From assembly GCA_022447185.1 (NCBI GenBank), contig JAKVAY010000002.1:1-64000 (forward strand): a stretch of DNA of 64,000 bases, in the 5' to 3' direction. Made by a program: the position numbers and the translations under genes. Position 1 is the first letter of the stretch, and each line of letters opens with the position of its first letter. Shown in pieces: positions 37,919-46,670 of this stretch. The notes under the pieces were generated by a model. That model searched no databases. It saw nothing but the letters and a program-made list of their open reading frames with translations, and was not told where the DNA came from. This DNA is from Fuerstiella sp. Lineage in GTDB: Bacteria > Planctomycetota > Planctomycetia > Planctomycetales > Planctomycetaceae.

Positions 37919-38839
37919 ATGCCGAGACACCTGACTTCCCTGGACGATGTTACGCCAGCAGAAATTGATGACATCCTGCGCTGCGCTGCAGATCTGAAAC
38001 AACGATACAAATCCGGAGACCGGCCAGCGCTGTACGCGGGCCGAGTGTTAGCCCAGCTGTTTGAAAAACCTTCTCTGAGGACTCGCAACAGCTTTGAAGC
38101 TGCCATCATCAATCTGGGTGGATCGGGTATCTTCCTCACGATGGCGGAAGCTGGCCTCGATGGCCGGGAATCACTGTCCGATGTAGCCACAGTGCTCAGT
38201 TCTTACAGCGACGTGATCACGATGCGGACGTTTTCACAACAGCTGATTCTTGATTTTTCTGAGTACAGCAGCTGCCCTGTAATTAACGCATTGTCAGACG
38301 AGAGGCATCCCTGTCAGGCATTGACCGATCTTCTCACCATCCAGGAAACGGCGGGCACACTTGATGGAACTCATTTGGTTTTCGTCGGTGATGGCAACAA
38401 TGTGGCCAAATCATTGGCGCTTGCTGCGGCAATGACTCGTCTGAAATTCACACTGGCCGTCCCGGAGGGATTCGAGTTTCCGAAAGACTTTTTGCCTGAT
38501 GTGAAATCACGGTTTCCCGACGCAGAGGTTCAGCAGACACAGGATGCTGCCGAGGCCGTTTCCACAGCCGATTTCATTTACACGGACGTCTGGGCCAGTA
38601 TGGGTCAGGAAGAAGAAGCTGAACGTCGCAAGCAGGCGTTTATCAGTTACCAGGTGAATAGTAAGCTAATGACACAAGCTCCAACGACAGCCCGATTTAT
38701 GCATGACCTGCCGGCAAAGCGTGGCCTGGAAGTCACGAATGACGTGATAGACGGACCTCAGAGCATCGTCTACCAGCAGGCTGAAAATCGCATGCATTTG
38801 GCCAGAGGGCTTTTTGCATGGCTGTTGGCGAAACAATAA
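37919..38839 (+). CDS. argF: ornithine carbamoyltransferase, with unusual active-site residues
   Basis: The enzyme transfers a carbamoyl group from carbamoyl phosphate to ornithine, giving citrulline (arginine synthesis). The 306-residue protein has the right length and order: EKPSLRTR (about residues 49-56), the MRTF segment, HPCQALTDLLT (130-140), DVWASMG (223-229) and AENRMHLARGLFAWLL at the end. Two positions differ from the usual pattern: SLRTR instead of STRTR at the carbamoyl phosphate site, and HDLPAKRG (262-269) instead of HCLPAxRG, where the cysteine normally contacts ornithine. It may still be ArgF or may act on a related amino acid. No other arg gene is adjacent. Confidence 0.87.
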   Translation: MPRHLTSLDDVTPAEIDDILRCAADLKQRYKSGDRPALYAGRVLAQLFEKPSLRTRNSFEAAIINLGGSGIFLTMAEAGLDGRESLSDVATVLSSYSDVITMRTFSQQLILDFSEYSSCPVINALSDERHPCQALTDLLTIQETAGTLDGTHLVFVGDGNNVAKSLALAAAMTRLKFTLAVPEGFEFPKDFLPDVKSRFPDAEVQQTQDAAEAVSTADFIYTDVWASMGQEEEAERRKQAFISYQVNSKLMTQAPTTARFMHDLPAKRGLEVTNDVIDGPQSIVYQQAENRMHLARGLFAWLLAKQ

Positions 38840-38972
38840 AGGTGGCACACCACTTCTCCTTGATGGTCAGACCCATTACTGAGTGATACTGTGGCATAAC
38901 TCAGAATGCGACGGAATTCGGTGATCGGACACAAGTCTCTGACTGTGCTGCTGAGCTTGGTTTAGAAGACGC

Positions 38973-40331
38973 TTACCTGTCTTCAACTACACTACCTGGC
39001 CAGCTGATCCACCGGGGATGATCGCAGCCGCGTGGCGCGTGGGCCGGCCCGGCCGTGAGGCGGCGCTGGTCACTGCCGTCGGCCTGCATGACCCAGAGCT
39101 CGGCGTGACTTCCTACCATGCAGCGGACGAACGCGATCAAATGGCCGGACTTCGACCATCGTGGCCGAAAATCCCATCGGTGCTCGACAGCTTCAGTTAG
39201 CTCCACCACCTCTCCCGTTTCCGGTGCCAGCAGGCAGATTTGTGTACCACCCTTCGCGCGCTCGGGGGCAAAGACATTCTCCTCGTGGCTGGGACGCGTC
39301 GGATCGAAGTAACAGTCCATGTGAGCGCCAGGCGTCAGCCGGGTCCAGGTAATGAACCTGCCGTCAGGAGACCAGCTCGATGTGTTCGAGCCCCCGCCCC
39401 GCGCGTCCGCCGGTCCGTAGGCCGTACCGAACCACTGCCGCTGGTCAGTCGTCAATCGGCGGGTCAGCCAGCCGCCAGGTGCTGTATTGTCGACGGTTGC
39501 CAGTACCAGGTCAGCACGGGTGTGACCAGGGTCCGTCTGCGGAAGGCAGTCCAGGTAGATCAGAGAACGTCCGTCGGGTGACCAGCGAGGATCGAAGAAC
39601 AAATGGCCCTTCTCACCGTGTACCAGTGTGCGCGGTCGGCCACTCAGTCCCATCACGTTGATTGCATAGTAACCCACACGAAACGGAGATTCGATGAGTC
39701 CGCTCTTGCGTTGGCGGATGCCACCAGTGAGATGACAGGAAAGGCGACTGCGGTCCGGGCTGAGGTGCGTGCCGTAATGAAAGCCTTCGCCCGCGGATGT
39801 GATAGCCCGTGCGTCCCCGCCACTCAGATTCGTGTCATACAACTGGCGCTGTCCATTTTTGTCGATGACGCCAACCAGCAACCGTCCACCCGGCAGCACC
39901 AGATCGACACTGATGTCACTGTTGCCACCAACGAAATCCGTGAGCAGTTCACGTTCAATCCTGCCAGACTTGAAATCGAACAGCCAAATGGAACCATTGC
40001 GCCTACCGGAGACAGCCGCGGCAGTCGTGATGTCCTGGAAACTCCGTGCGACAAACTTCCCGTCGGAAAACTGCGGCCCCAACTGCCATCCTTTTTGTCC
40101 CGGTACTCCGAAGTCCGGATATTGTTCGGCATTGCCGTCGGCTCTGATAATACCGACGACCGGAGCGCTACCGGAACCATCGGGGGCGCGCACTCCCTTT
40201 GCTGAGTACAGCAGCCATTCGTTCGTGCCGGATGCCGTCGATGTCTGGTCCGGAATTGCCGTATTCGACGTGGACAGTGCGAACAACAGAACCAGACACA
40301 AGATTCTTATTTGCTCGACGATTTTCTTCAC
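38973..40331 (-). CDS. exported TolB/WD40-like beta-propeller protein
   Basis: The protein (about 452 residues from the GTG) has a hydrophobic N-terminal segment (IRILCLVLLFALSTSNTA) and TolB-like blades with the pattern WSPDGRxLxxxx (for example PRWSPDGRSLIYLD, SSWSPDGRFITW, RWSKSGHLIAFVR). It ends with WVMQADGSDQRRLT, typical of TolB/PD40 repeats. The frame extends 41 codons further upstream without a ribosome-binding site, and GTG at 40331 places the signal segment at the N-terminus. It probably acts in the periplasm. It is divergent from the sugar cluster that begins at 40528. Confidence 0.78.
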   Translation of the reverse strand: MKKIVEQIRILCLVLLFALSTSNTAIPDQTSTASGTNEWLLYSAKGVRAPDGSGSAPVVGIIRADGNAEQYPDFGVPGQKGWQLGPQFSDGKFVARSFQDITTAAAVSGRRNGSIWLFDFKSGRIERELLTDFVGGNSDISVDLVLPGGRLLVGVIDKNGQRQLYDTNLSGGDARAITSAGEGFHYGTHLSPDRSRLSCHLTGGIRQRKSGLIESPFRVGYYAINVMGLSGRPRTLVHGEKGHLFFDPRWSPDGRSLIYLDCLPQTDPGHTRADLVLATVDNTAPGGWLTRRLTTDQRQWFGTAYGPADARGGGSNTSSWSPDGRFITWTRLTPGAHMDCYFDPTRPSHEENVFAPERAKGGTQICLLAPETGEVVELTEAVEHRWDFRPRWSKSGHLIAFVRCMVGSHAELWVMQADGSDQRRLTAGPAHAPRGCDHPRWISWPGSVVEDR

Positions 40332-40527
40332 AGCAGCACCCCGATGATCGGAAGACAATGATTCGAGATCGAACACGGCCAATGGTACACTCTGTGAACC
40401 GCTACTGCGGTTTGCAATCAGTACCAACCCGCTGTTTTGTCCTTGCATTCGCAACAGAATGTCAGCAGATCTCTTGGCGAGTAGTCGCTACTATCAGCGA
40501 TGGTTACTAACAACAGGAGTTACGCTC

Positions 40528-41709
40528 ATGCATCGTCGTACGTTTCTCACCGCAGGGTCTGCTTCTCTGGCGTTCCCACTGATTGGTCGGTCAGCTTCGG
40601 ATGACAGGTTTCGTGTCGCCGTGATTGGTCATACCGGACGCGGGAACTATGGGCATGGGCTCGACACAGTCTGGATGCACGTGCCGGAGACAAAGATCGT
40701 GGCCGTCGCAGACGCGAACGCGGATGGACTTGCGGAAGCCAGAAAACGTTTAGGAGCAGAACACGGGTTCAAAAACTATCGAACAATGTTAGAGGCAGTT
40801 GAACCACACATCGTTGCGGTTTGCCCGCGGCATCCGGATCAACATCGGGACATGATTATCGCGTCGATCGAAGCGGGTGCGAAGGGCATCTATGTCGAAA
40901 AACCATTTTGTCGCACTCCTGGTGAAGCCGATCAGATCATTGCATCAGCAGAGAAACATCAGGCCAAAATCGCTGTCGCTCACCGCAATCGCTACCACCC
41001 GACATTACAGGCAATTGACAGGCTGATTGCCGATGGTGAGCTTGGAAAGGTGCTCGAAATTCGTGGTCGAGGCAAGGGTGATCGTCGTGGGGGTGGAGAA
41101 GATCTGTGGGTTCTCGGTTCACACACGATGAATCTGATCAACTACTTTGGCGGGAAGCCGCTGTCGTGTTCAGCAGTGATGATGCAGAACGGTCGTCGTG
41201 TCGTTAATGCTGATATCAAAGAAGGCAATGAAGGACTTGGTCCGCTGGCCGGAGACGAAGTTCATGCGCGATACGAAATGGAACGTGGTATGACTGCCTG
41301 CTTTGATTCGATCGCCAAAGATGACACGCACAATCATGGGTTTGGATTGCAGATCATTGGCAGCAGAGGAATCGTAGCCATCAAATGCGACCGACACCCG
41401 TTGGCTCATTTTGTTCCCGGTAATCCCTTTGAGCCAACCGACAAACCGCGTCCGTGGATTACGATCTCGTCAGCCGGTGTTGGCAAGCCGGAGCCACGTG
41501 ATAACCTGAGCGAAATGATCACACATCACGGCCAACCGGCTCGCGATTTAATTGCATCGATTGACTCGGATCGTCAGCCGTTGTGCAGTGCTCTGGAAGG
41601 CGCGACGATTCTGGAGATGATCTGTGGTGTGTTTGAGTCACACCGGCAGGGGAGTCGAGCTGTTGCCCTGCCACTTCAGGAACGTGGCAACGCACTGGCG
41701 AAGCTGTAG
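40528..41709 (+). CDS. Gfo/Idh/MocA-family oxidoreductase with Tat-like signal (first gene of sugar cluster)
   Basis: The 393-residue protein starts with HRRTFLTAGSASLAFP, a twin-arginine-like signal, at an ATG preceded by AGGAG with eight bases between. The Rossmann core FRVAVIGHTGRGNYGHGL and the lysine motif YVEKPFCRTPGEAD are clear; the C-terminal domain has a GSHTMNLINYFGG segment. It likely oxidises a sugar or polyol with NAD(P) in the periplasm if truly exported. A symporter, a second Gfo/Idh enzyme, an isomerase and a hydrolase follow on the same strand, which supports a role in sugar catabolism. Confidence 0.9.
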   Translation: MHRRTFLTAGSASLAFPLIGRSASDDRFRVAVIGHTGRGNYGHGLDTVWMHVPETKIVAVADANADGLAEARKRLGAEHGFKNYRTMLEAVEPHIVAVCPRHPDQHRDMIIASIEAGAKGIYVEKPFCRTPGEADQIIASAEKHQAKIAVAHRNRYHPTLQAIDRLIADGELGKVLEIRGRGKGDRRGGGEDLWVLGSHTMNLINYFGGKPLSCSAVMMQNGRRVVNADIKEGNEGLGPLAGDEVHARYEMERGMTACFDSIAKDDTHNHGFGLQIIGSRGIVAIKCDRHPLAHFVPGNPFEPTDKPRPWITISSAGVGKPEPRDNLSEMITHHGQPARDLIASIDSDRQPLCSALEGATILEMICGVFESHRQGSRAVALPLQERGNALAKL

Positions 41710-41832
41710 TCGGCGTCACCTCCGATTCGGTTTTTCCTCTTCAGCGAATCAATTAGACGGTTGGCAACACCTCTTGTTGTTGTACATACCGTGCTCTGCT
41801 AGCCGGCTGGATTCAGTGTGACAGATGGAAAC

Positions 41833-43665
41833 ATGTCAGTCCGTGACAATTCCACGAATCACAGAACAACAAACAGGACAGGCGAGATGGTTGTTGCTTC
41901 ATTCGTCTTTTTTACAGCCCTGGTTGCGGTAATCACATACCGCATGACACGTAACGACGATCACGCTTCGTTAAATGGTTTCTTTCTTGCTGGACGTACA
42001 TTGACCTTTCCACTGATTGCCGGATCACTGTTGCTGACAAATCTGTCGACCGAGCAGTTGGTTGGACTGAACGGCGCAGCGTTTAATGATGGCCTTTGTG
42101 TAATGGTATGGGAAATCTGGTCCGTGATCGCCATGGTCGCGATGGCGCTGTTCTTCCTGCCGCGCTTTCTGAAAAGCGGCATCGCGACGGTCCCGCAATA
42201 TCTGGAAATCCGTTTCGACTACCAAACTCAGGTCGTTGCCAACCTGATCTTCCTGGTGGCCTACGTCTGCATTCTGTTGCCGATTATTCTCTACACAGGT
42301 GCCATCGGCATGATCGGCGTTCTGGACGTTCAGGCCCTGACAGGCATCGAATCCCGAGACACAGTCCTTCAGGCAATTGTATTGATGGTGGGCACGATTG
42401 GTTCGATCTATGCACTTTTTGGCGGTCTGCGAACGGTTGCGGTCTCGGACACGATCAATGGCGTGGGGTTACTGGCAGGTGGGTTCATGATCGCGTATTT
42501 CGGACTGGTTACCCTGGGGGACGACAGTTTCAGTGGCGGCATCGCCCGGCTCCGGGAACTCCCAGCAGGAACGTTTAATTCGATTGGCGACAACGATAGT
42601 TCAGTGCCTTTCAGTACGTTGTTTTCGGGTATCGTTCTATTGACGTTCTTTTACTGGACCACGAACCAACAGATCATTCAACGAACCTTAGGCGCCAGCA
42701 GTCTGGCAGAAGGTCAAAAAGGTATATTATTGACGGGCGCGCTCAAGCTGCTTGGGCCCGTCTATTTGGTCCTTCCCGGCATCATCGCTGTTGCCCTGTT
42801 TGCCAATGATGGCATTAAGGCCGACTACGCCTACGGCACGCTGGTTAAAACAGTTCTGCCGGCGCCGCTGACCGGTTTTTTCGCCGCCGTGATGATCGGT
42901 GCCATTCTGTCGAGCTTCAACTCGGCTCTGAACAGCTCGTGTACGCTGTTCAGTCTTGGTCTGTACAAGAACATGTTCAACAGGAACCCAACAGAGGAAC
43001 AAGTTGTGTTCTGGAGTAAAATTTTTGGCTGGGCAGTGGCCGTTACTGCCATGGGGATTGCGCCTTTCCTCGACAGGACCGAGAGTATCATGGGTTATCT
43101 TCAGAAGATGAACGGCATGTACTTCATCCCCCTGTTCGCCGTTGTTCTGGTTGGCATGCTCACAAAACGGGTGCCGGCAAAGGCAGCTAAAATCGCTCTG
43201 ATTGCCGGCTTCAGCATCATTGTCCTGGGCTATTTTGTGCCTCCCTTCGATCTGATCGTCGAGTCGATGCACGAATTTCATTTTCTTGGTGCCGTATTCG
43301 CCTGGTTAGTAATCCTGCAGTTGATCATCGGGGAAATTTCACCGAGCAAAGAAGAATTTGTGCAGGAAGACGTTGGTGCGATCGATATGACGCCCTGGGT
43401 ACACGCGAAGAAGGCTGGTCTCGGTCTGATCGTCAGTGTGTTCGTGATCTATGCGTTGTTTGCGGATTTCAGTGTTCTCAGGAAGAAGGAAACCACACCG
43501 GCAATTACCACAGTGGAAGAAGTCCAGGAGTGCGTCGAGAATTCAGTCGCAGGTTTGTCAAGGCTGTCCGACACCACTGTTGTGCCGCGGTCGGGGTCCG
43601 TTGATGGTTTCGAACAGACCAGAGAATCCTCGATGTTCTTCGTGGAACAAAAAACACAAAATTGA
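41833..43665 (+). CDS. sodium:solute symporter (SSS/SGLT-like), probable sugar transporter
   Basis: This polytopic membrane protein of about 610 residues (13-14 predicted helices) belongs to the solute:sodium symporter family. Recognisable segments include NGFFLAGRTLTF near the first helices, YALFGGLRTVAVSDTING and FYWTTNQQIIQRTLGASSLAEGQKG, which are typical of the sugar-transporting SGLT branch. The C-terminal ~70 residues after the last helix are hydrophilic. An in-frame GTG lies five codons upstream at 41818, and an ATG at 41887 is also possible. It lies eight bases before the next Gfo/Idh gene and is likely to be in one operon with it. Confidence 0.92.
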   Translation: MSVRDNSTNHRTTNRTGEMVVASFVFFTALVAVITYRMTRNDDHASLNGFFLAGRTLTFPLIAGSLLLTNLSTEQLVGLNGAAFNDGLCVMVWEIWSVIAMVAMALFFLPRFLKSGIATVPQYLEIRFDYQTQVVANLIFLVAYVCILLPIILYTGAIGMIGVLDVQALTGIESRDTVLQAIVLMVGTIGSIYALFGGLRTVAVSDTINGVGLLAGGFMIAYFGLVTLGDDSFSGGIARLRELPAGTFNSIGDNDSSVPFSTLFSGIVLLTFFYWTTNQQIIQRTLGASSLAEGQKGILLTGALKLLGPVYLVLPGIIAVALFANDGIKADYAYGTLVKTVLPAPLTGFFAAVMIGAILSSFNSALNSSCTLFSLGLYKNMFNRNPTEEQVVFWSKIFGWAVAVTAMGIAPFLDRTESIMGYLQKMNGMYFIPLFAVVLVGMLTKRVPAKAAKIALIAGFSIIVLGYFVPPFDLIVESMHEFHFLGAVFAWLVILQLIIGEISPSKEEFVQEDVGAIDMTPWVHAKKAGLGLIVSVFVIYALFADFSVLRKKETTPAITTVEEVQECVENSVAGLSRLSDTTVVPRSGSVDGFEQTRESSMFFVEQKTQN

Positions 43666-43673
43666 GGTGATAT

Positions 43674-44738
43674 GTGAAAAAAGAACTGCGTATCGGCATT
43701 CTCGGGTGCGGACCAGTCGCACAAATTGCGCACTTTGATGCGTGCCGGAAATCTCGCAATATTCAGCTGTACGCAATCAGCGATTTAGCAGACGACCTGC
43801 GGACACGTATGGCAACCATGTGGGAACCGCAGGTTGCCTATCGAACCTATGATGAGATGCTTGCAGATGATCAGGTCGAAGCGATCATCGTGGCCGTTGC
43901 GGACGAGTTCCACGTACCGCTGGCGACCCAGGCGATCGAGTCAGGCAAACACGTGTTTGTCGAAAAACCCATGGGTGTGGGAGTCGAAGAATGTGAAGCG
44001 CTGAAACGCACGGTCGATACTTCCGGACTGATTCTGCAGGTGGGCAATAATCGGCGGTTCGATCCGGGGATCACTTTTGCCAAACAGTTCCTGAATGAGG
44101 AAATGGGTGGCCGCATTGACTTCAAGGCATGGTATTACGACTCTGCCGATCGCTATACGATGACCGACAATCTTCAACCGATCGTTCATCAAAGCGATAG
44201 AGCGATTCGCCCGGACGGTAACCCCAAGTCAGATCGCCGACGCTACTACGTCCTGGGACACGCCAGCCATTTGGTCGACACGGCACGTCTGCTTGGTGGC
44301 GAAATTGTTTCGGTACGTGCCCGCTTGCTGGAGCGGTATGGCACATGGTGCTGGTACGTTGACGTTGACTTTTCGGATGGCAGCCTGGGACATTTGGACC
44401 TGATCATTGCGGTTCAAGGTGACTTTGAGGAAGGATTTATGATTCACGGTGAACATGGCAGCGTCAAAGGCCGTGTGTTTCTGCCGTGGTATCACAAATC
44501 CAGTGTCGTCGAGTGCTTCTCGTCGAAGGACCGTGTCTTTCGACGCCCGCTTGGTGCTGATTCGTATACATATAAAACGCAGCTTGAGGGATTTGCCGAT
44601 ACCATTCTGTACGGAAAACCACAGCATGGTGCGAATGTGGACGACGGAGTTGCAGCAATGCGCACAATGGTTGCGATTGCCCGATCCGCGGAAACAGGTG
44701 AGACAGTACGTCTTTCGGATGTGACCGGAGTCGTTTAA
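43674..44738 (+). CDS. Gfo/Idh/MocA-family oxidoreductase, cytoplasmic
   Basis: The 354-residue protein has no signal peptide. It begins at a GTG three bases after GAGGTGA and shows the Rossmann motif RIGILGCGPVAQIAH (about residues 5-19), the lysine motif VFVEKPMGV (about 95-103) and RRYYVLGHASHLVDTARLLGG, where the His is the likely active-site residue of the family. It is the cytoplasmic counterpart of the exported enzyme at 40528. Its TAA overlaps the ATG of the next gene (TAATG), so the dehydrogenase and isomerase are translationally coupled. Confidence 0.92.
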   Translation: MKKELRIGILGCGPVAQIAHFDACRKSRNIQLYAISDLADDLRTRMATMWEPQVAYRTYDEMLADDQVEAIIVAVADEFHVPLATQAIESGKHVFVEKPMGVGVEECEALKRTVDTSGLILQVGNNRRFDPGITFAKQFLNEEMGGRIDFKAWYYDSADRYTMTDNLQPIVHQSDRAIRPDGNPKSDRRRYYVLGHASHLVDTARLLGGEIVSVRARLLERYGTWCWYVDVDFSDGSLGHLDLIIAVQGDFEEGFMIHGEHGSVKGRVFLPWYHKSSVVECFSSKDRVFRRPLGADSYTYKTQLEGFADTILYGKPQHGANVDDGVAAMRTMVAIARSAETGETVRLSDVTGVV

Positions 44739-45586
44739 TGCAGCTGGGCGTTTTCGCCAAAACATTTGTTCGCGACTCGCTGGAAGAAAATCTCGACGCC
44801 GTACGCCTGTACGGGTTCGAGTGCACTCAGTACAACTTCGTCTGCGCCGGTCTGCCGACGTTACCGGATAAGATCGATGCAGGGCTTTGCGAACGCATTC
44901 GTATAGCGCATGCTGAACGTGGATTAACGATGGTGGGAATTTCGGGTACGTTCAACATTATTCATCCTGATCGCCAATTGCTGGAAACAAATCTAAAACG
45001 CCTTGGCACACTGGCACGTGCCTGTCATTGGCTTGAGACGCCATTGATTACACTGTGCACCGGCACACGCGATCGTGAAAACATGTGGCGCGCGCACCCG
45101 GAAAATGATTCCCCGATGGCCTGGTGTGAGATGTTGGCGTCGATGCGGCGGATCGTAAAGATTGCCGAAGCATCAAATGTGTTGTTAGGAATCGAGCCGG
45201 AAGTCAACAATGTCATCGATTCCGCCAGCAAGGCTCGTCGGTTACTGGACCAGCTGAATTCACCTGTTGTGAAGATCGTCATGGACCCCGCTAATCTGTT
45301 CCACGCTGGTCAGCTGGGCCGAATGCATGAAGTGATCGATGATGCGTTTGCGCATCTCGGCAGCGACATCGCGGTGGCTCACGCCAAAGACCTCAGTCAC
45401 GACGGAGGCGCCGGGTATCACCCGGCCGGCAAAGGTGTCCTGGATTACGATTACTTTCTTAAGTTGTTGAGGAAGCACGAGTTCAAAGGAGCGCTCATCA
45501 CTCATGGGCTGAGCGAATCACAAGTTCCGGAAAGCGCTCGGTTTCTTCGTGGAAAACTCGACCGAACAACTGAAATCAACCGCTGA
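44738..45586 (+). CDS. sugar phosphate isomerase/epimerase-like TIM-barrel protein
   Basis: The 282-residue protein of the xylose-isomerase-like/AP-endonuclease-2 barrel superfamily shows probable metal ligands in LLGIEPEVNN (Glu), VKIVMDPANLFHAG (Asp, His), AVAHAKDLS (His, Asp) and the late Glu/His region. Members isomerise or epimerise keto-sugars, and some act as lyases on 3-keto-glycosides. Its start overlaps the preceding Gfo/Idh gene by one base, which strongly links the two in one pathway. It has no signal peptide. Confidence 0.9.
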   Translation: MQLGVFAKTFVRDSLEENLDAVRLYGFECTQYNFVCAGLPTLPDKIDAGLCERIRIAHAERGLTMVGISGTFNIIHPDRQLLETNLKRLGTLARACHWLETPLITLCTGTRDRENMWRAHPENDSPMAWCEMLASMRRIVKIAEASNVLLGIEPEVNNVIDSASKARRLLDQLNSPVVKIVMDPANLFHAGQLGRMHEVIDDAFAHLGSDIAVAHAKDLSHDGGAGYHPAGKGVLDYDYFLKLLRKHEFKGALITHGLSESQVPESARFLRGKLDRTTEINR

Positions 45587-45722
45587 CAGCCTGTCGAAAA
45601 ACGAAGGAACGTTGCAGGCTCAATGGCGCTCATGTTGAAAAAAGCGGTCTCCCAGTGGTCCGCTCCGTTGATTCATAGCTTCATTTCATGGTCGTTCCGC
45701 AGCTTGTTCACGGTCAACTCCA

Positions 45723-46532
45723 ATGTCCAAACGATTCCATCACGACGGCATCACCTTCCACTATCGAGACACCGGCCAGGGTATACCGTTCGTTTTTCAG
45801 CATGGTCTGAGTGGCGATGTCAGCCAGCCGTGTGGGCTGTTCCGACCACCTGCTGGTGTTCGTTTGATTTCTTTCGATTGTCGGGCTCATGGGGAAACCC
45901 AACCACTGGGGCCGGTCGATAAGATCGGTTTCGCAGGTTTCGCACACGACCTGGCAGCATTGCTCAGTCACCTGGACATCGACCGTGTGGTTGTCGGCGG
46001 CATCTCGATGGGAGCTGCGTTGGCAATCCACTTTGCTCTGCAATTTCCCCACCGAGTCATGGGACTGGTGCAGTCACGTCCGGCATGGCTGGCCGGGCCC
46101 AATCATAAAAACGCAGAATTGTTTGCTGCGATCGCAGATCTCCTTTGTGATTTCGGGCCAACACGAGGACGTGAGCTGTTCTGTCAGTCACAGGCGTATG
46201 CAGCGATGATGGTCGAATCACCAGACTGTGCAGGATCACTGGCTGGCCAGTTCGACGGTCGGTCACCGGTTGACAGAGCCGTCCGACTAAGGCGAATTCC
46301 TCTGGATGCACCCTATGATCAGCTCCGCGAATTGACGCGCATCCGGGTGCCGACGCTCGTGATGGCAAATCGGCAGGATCCGATTCACGCGTTTGACTAC
46401 GGACAGAAAATCGCTGAGCAGATTGGTGGTGCCGAGTTTCAGGAGCTGACATCCAAATCCGTCAGCACCGAGCGACATGCGGCCGACGTCCAGTGTCATC
46501 TGAGTGGTTTCTTCGAACAACATTATCTGTAA
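45723..46532 (+). CDS. alpha/beta hydrolase
   Basis: The 269-residue alpha/beta hydrolase has the oxyanion segment VFQHGLSGDVSQ (about 23-34), the nucleophile elbow GGISMGAAL (Ser about 94), an acid in VMANRQDPIHAF and a C-terminal His near STERHAADVQ. It follows the isomerase by about 135 bases on the same strand and may be the last gene of the sugar cluster, possibly acting as a lactonase or esterase. There is no signal peptide. The substrate is unknown. Confidence 0.87.
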   Translation: MSKRFHHDGITFHYRDTGQGIPFVFQHGLSGDVSQPCGLFRPPAGVRLISFDCRAHGETQPLGPVDKIGFAGFAHDLAALLSHLDIDRVVVGGISMGAALAIHFALQFPHRVMGLVQSRPAWLAGPNHKNAELFAAIADLLCDFGPTRGRELFCQSQAYAAMMVESPDCAGSLAGQFDGRSPVDRAVRLRRIPLDAPYDQLRELTRIRVPTLVMANRQDPIHAFDYGQKIAEQIGGAEFQELTSKSVSTERHAADVQCHLSGFFEQHYL

Positions 46533-46670
46533 CAAATTGTTGCTCAGCAGGAACCTGTGACGTCAACCAAAGTTGTTGAGGATCTCCCGCCACAAGAGTC
46601 AGCCCAGGAAAATTTCTGAACCGAAGGTGGAAATAAGAAGTCGCAGCATCTGCGTCGAGCCACTCCAGAA

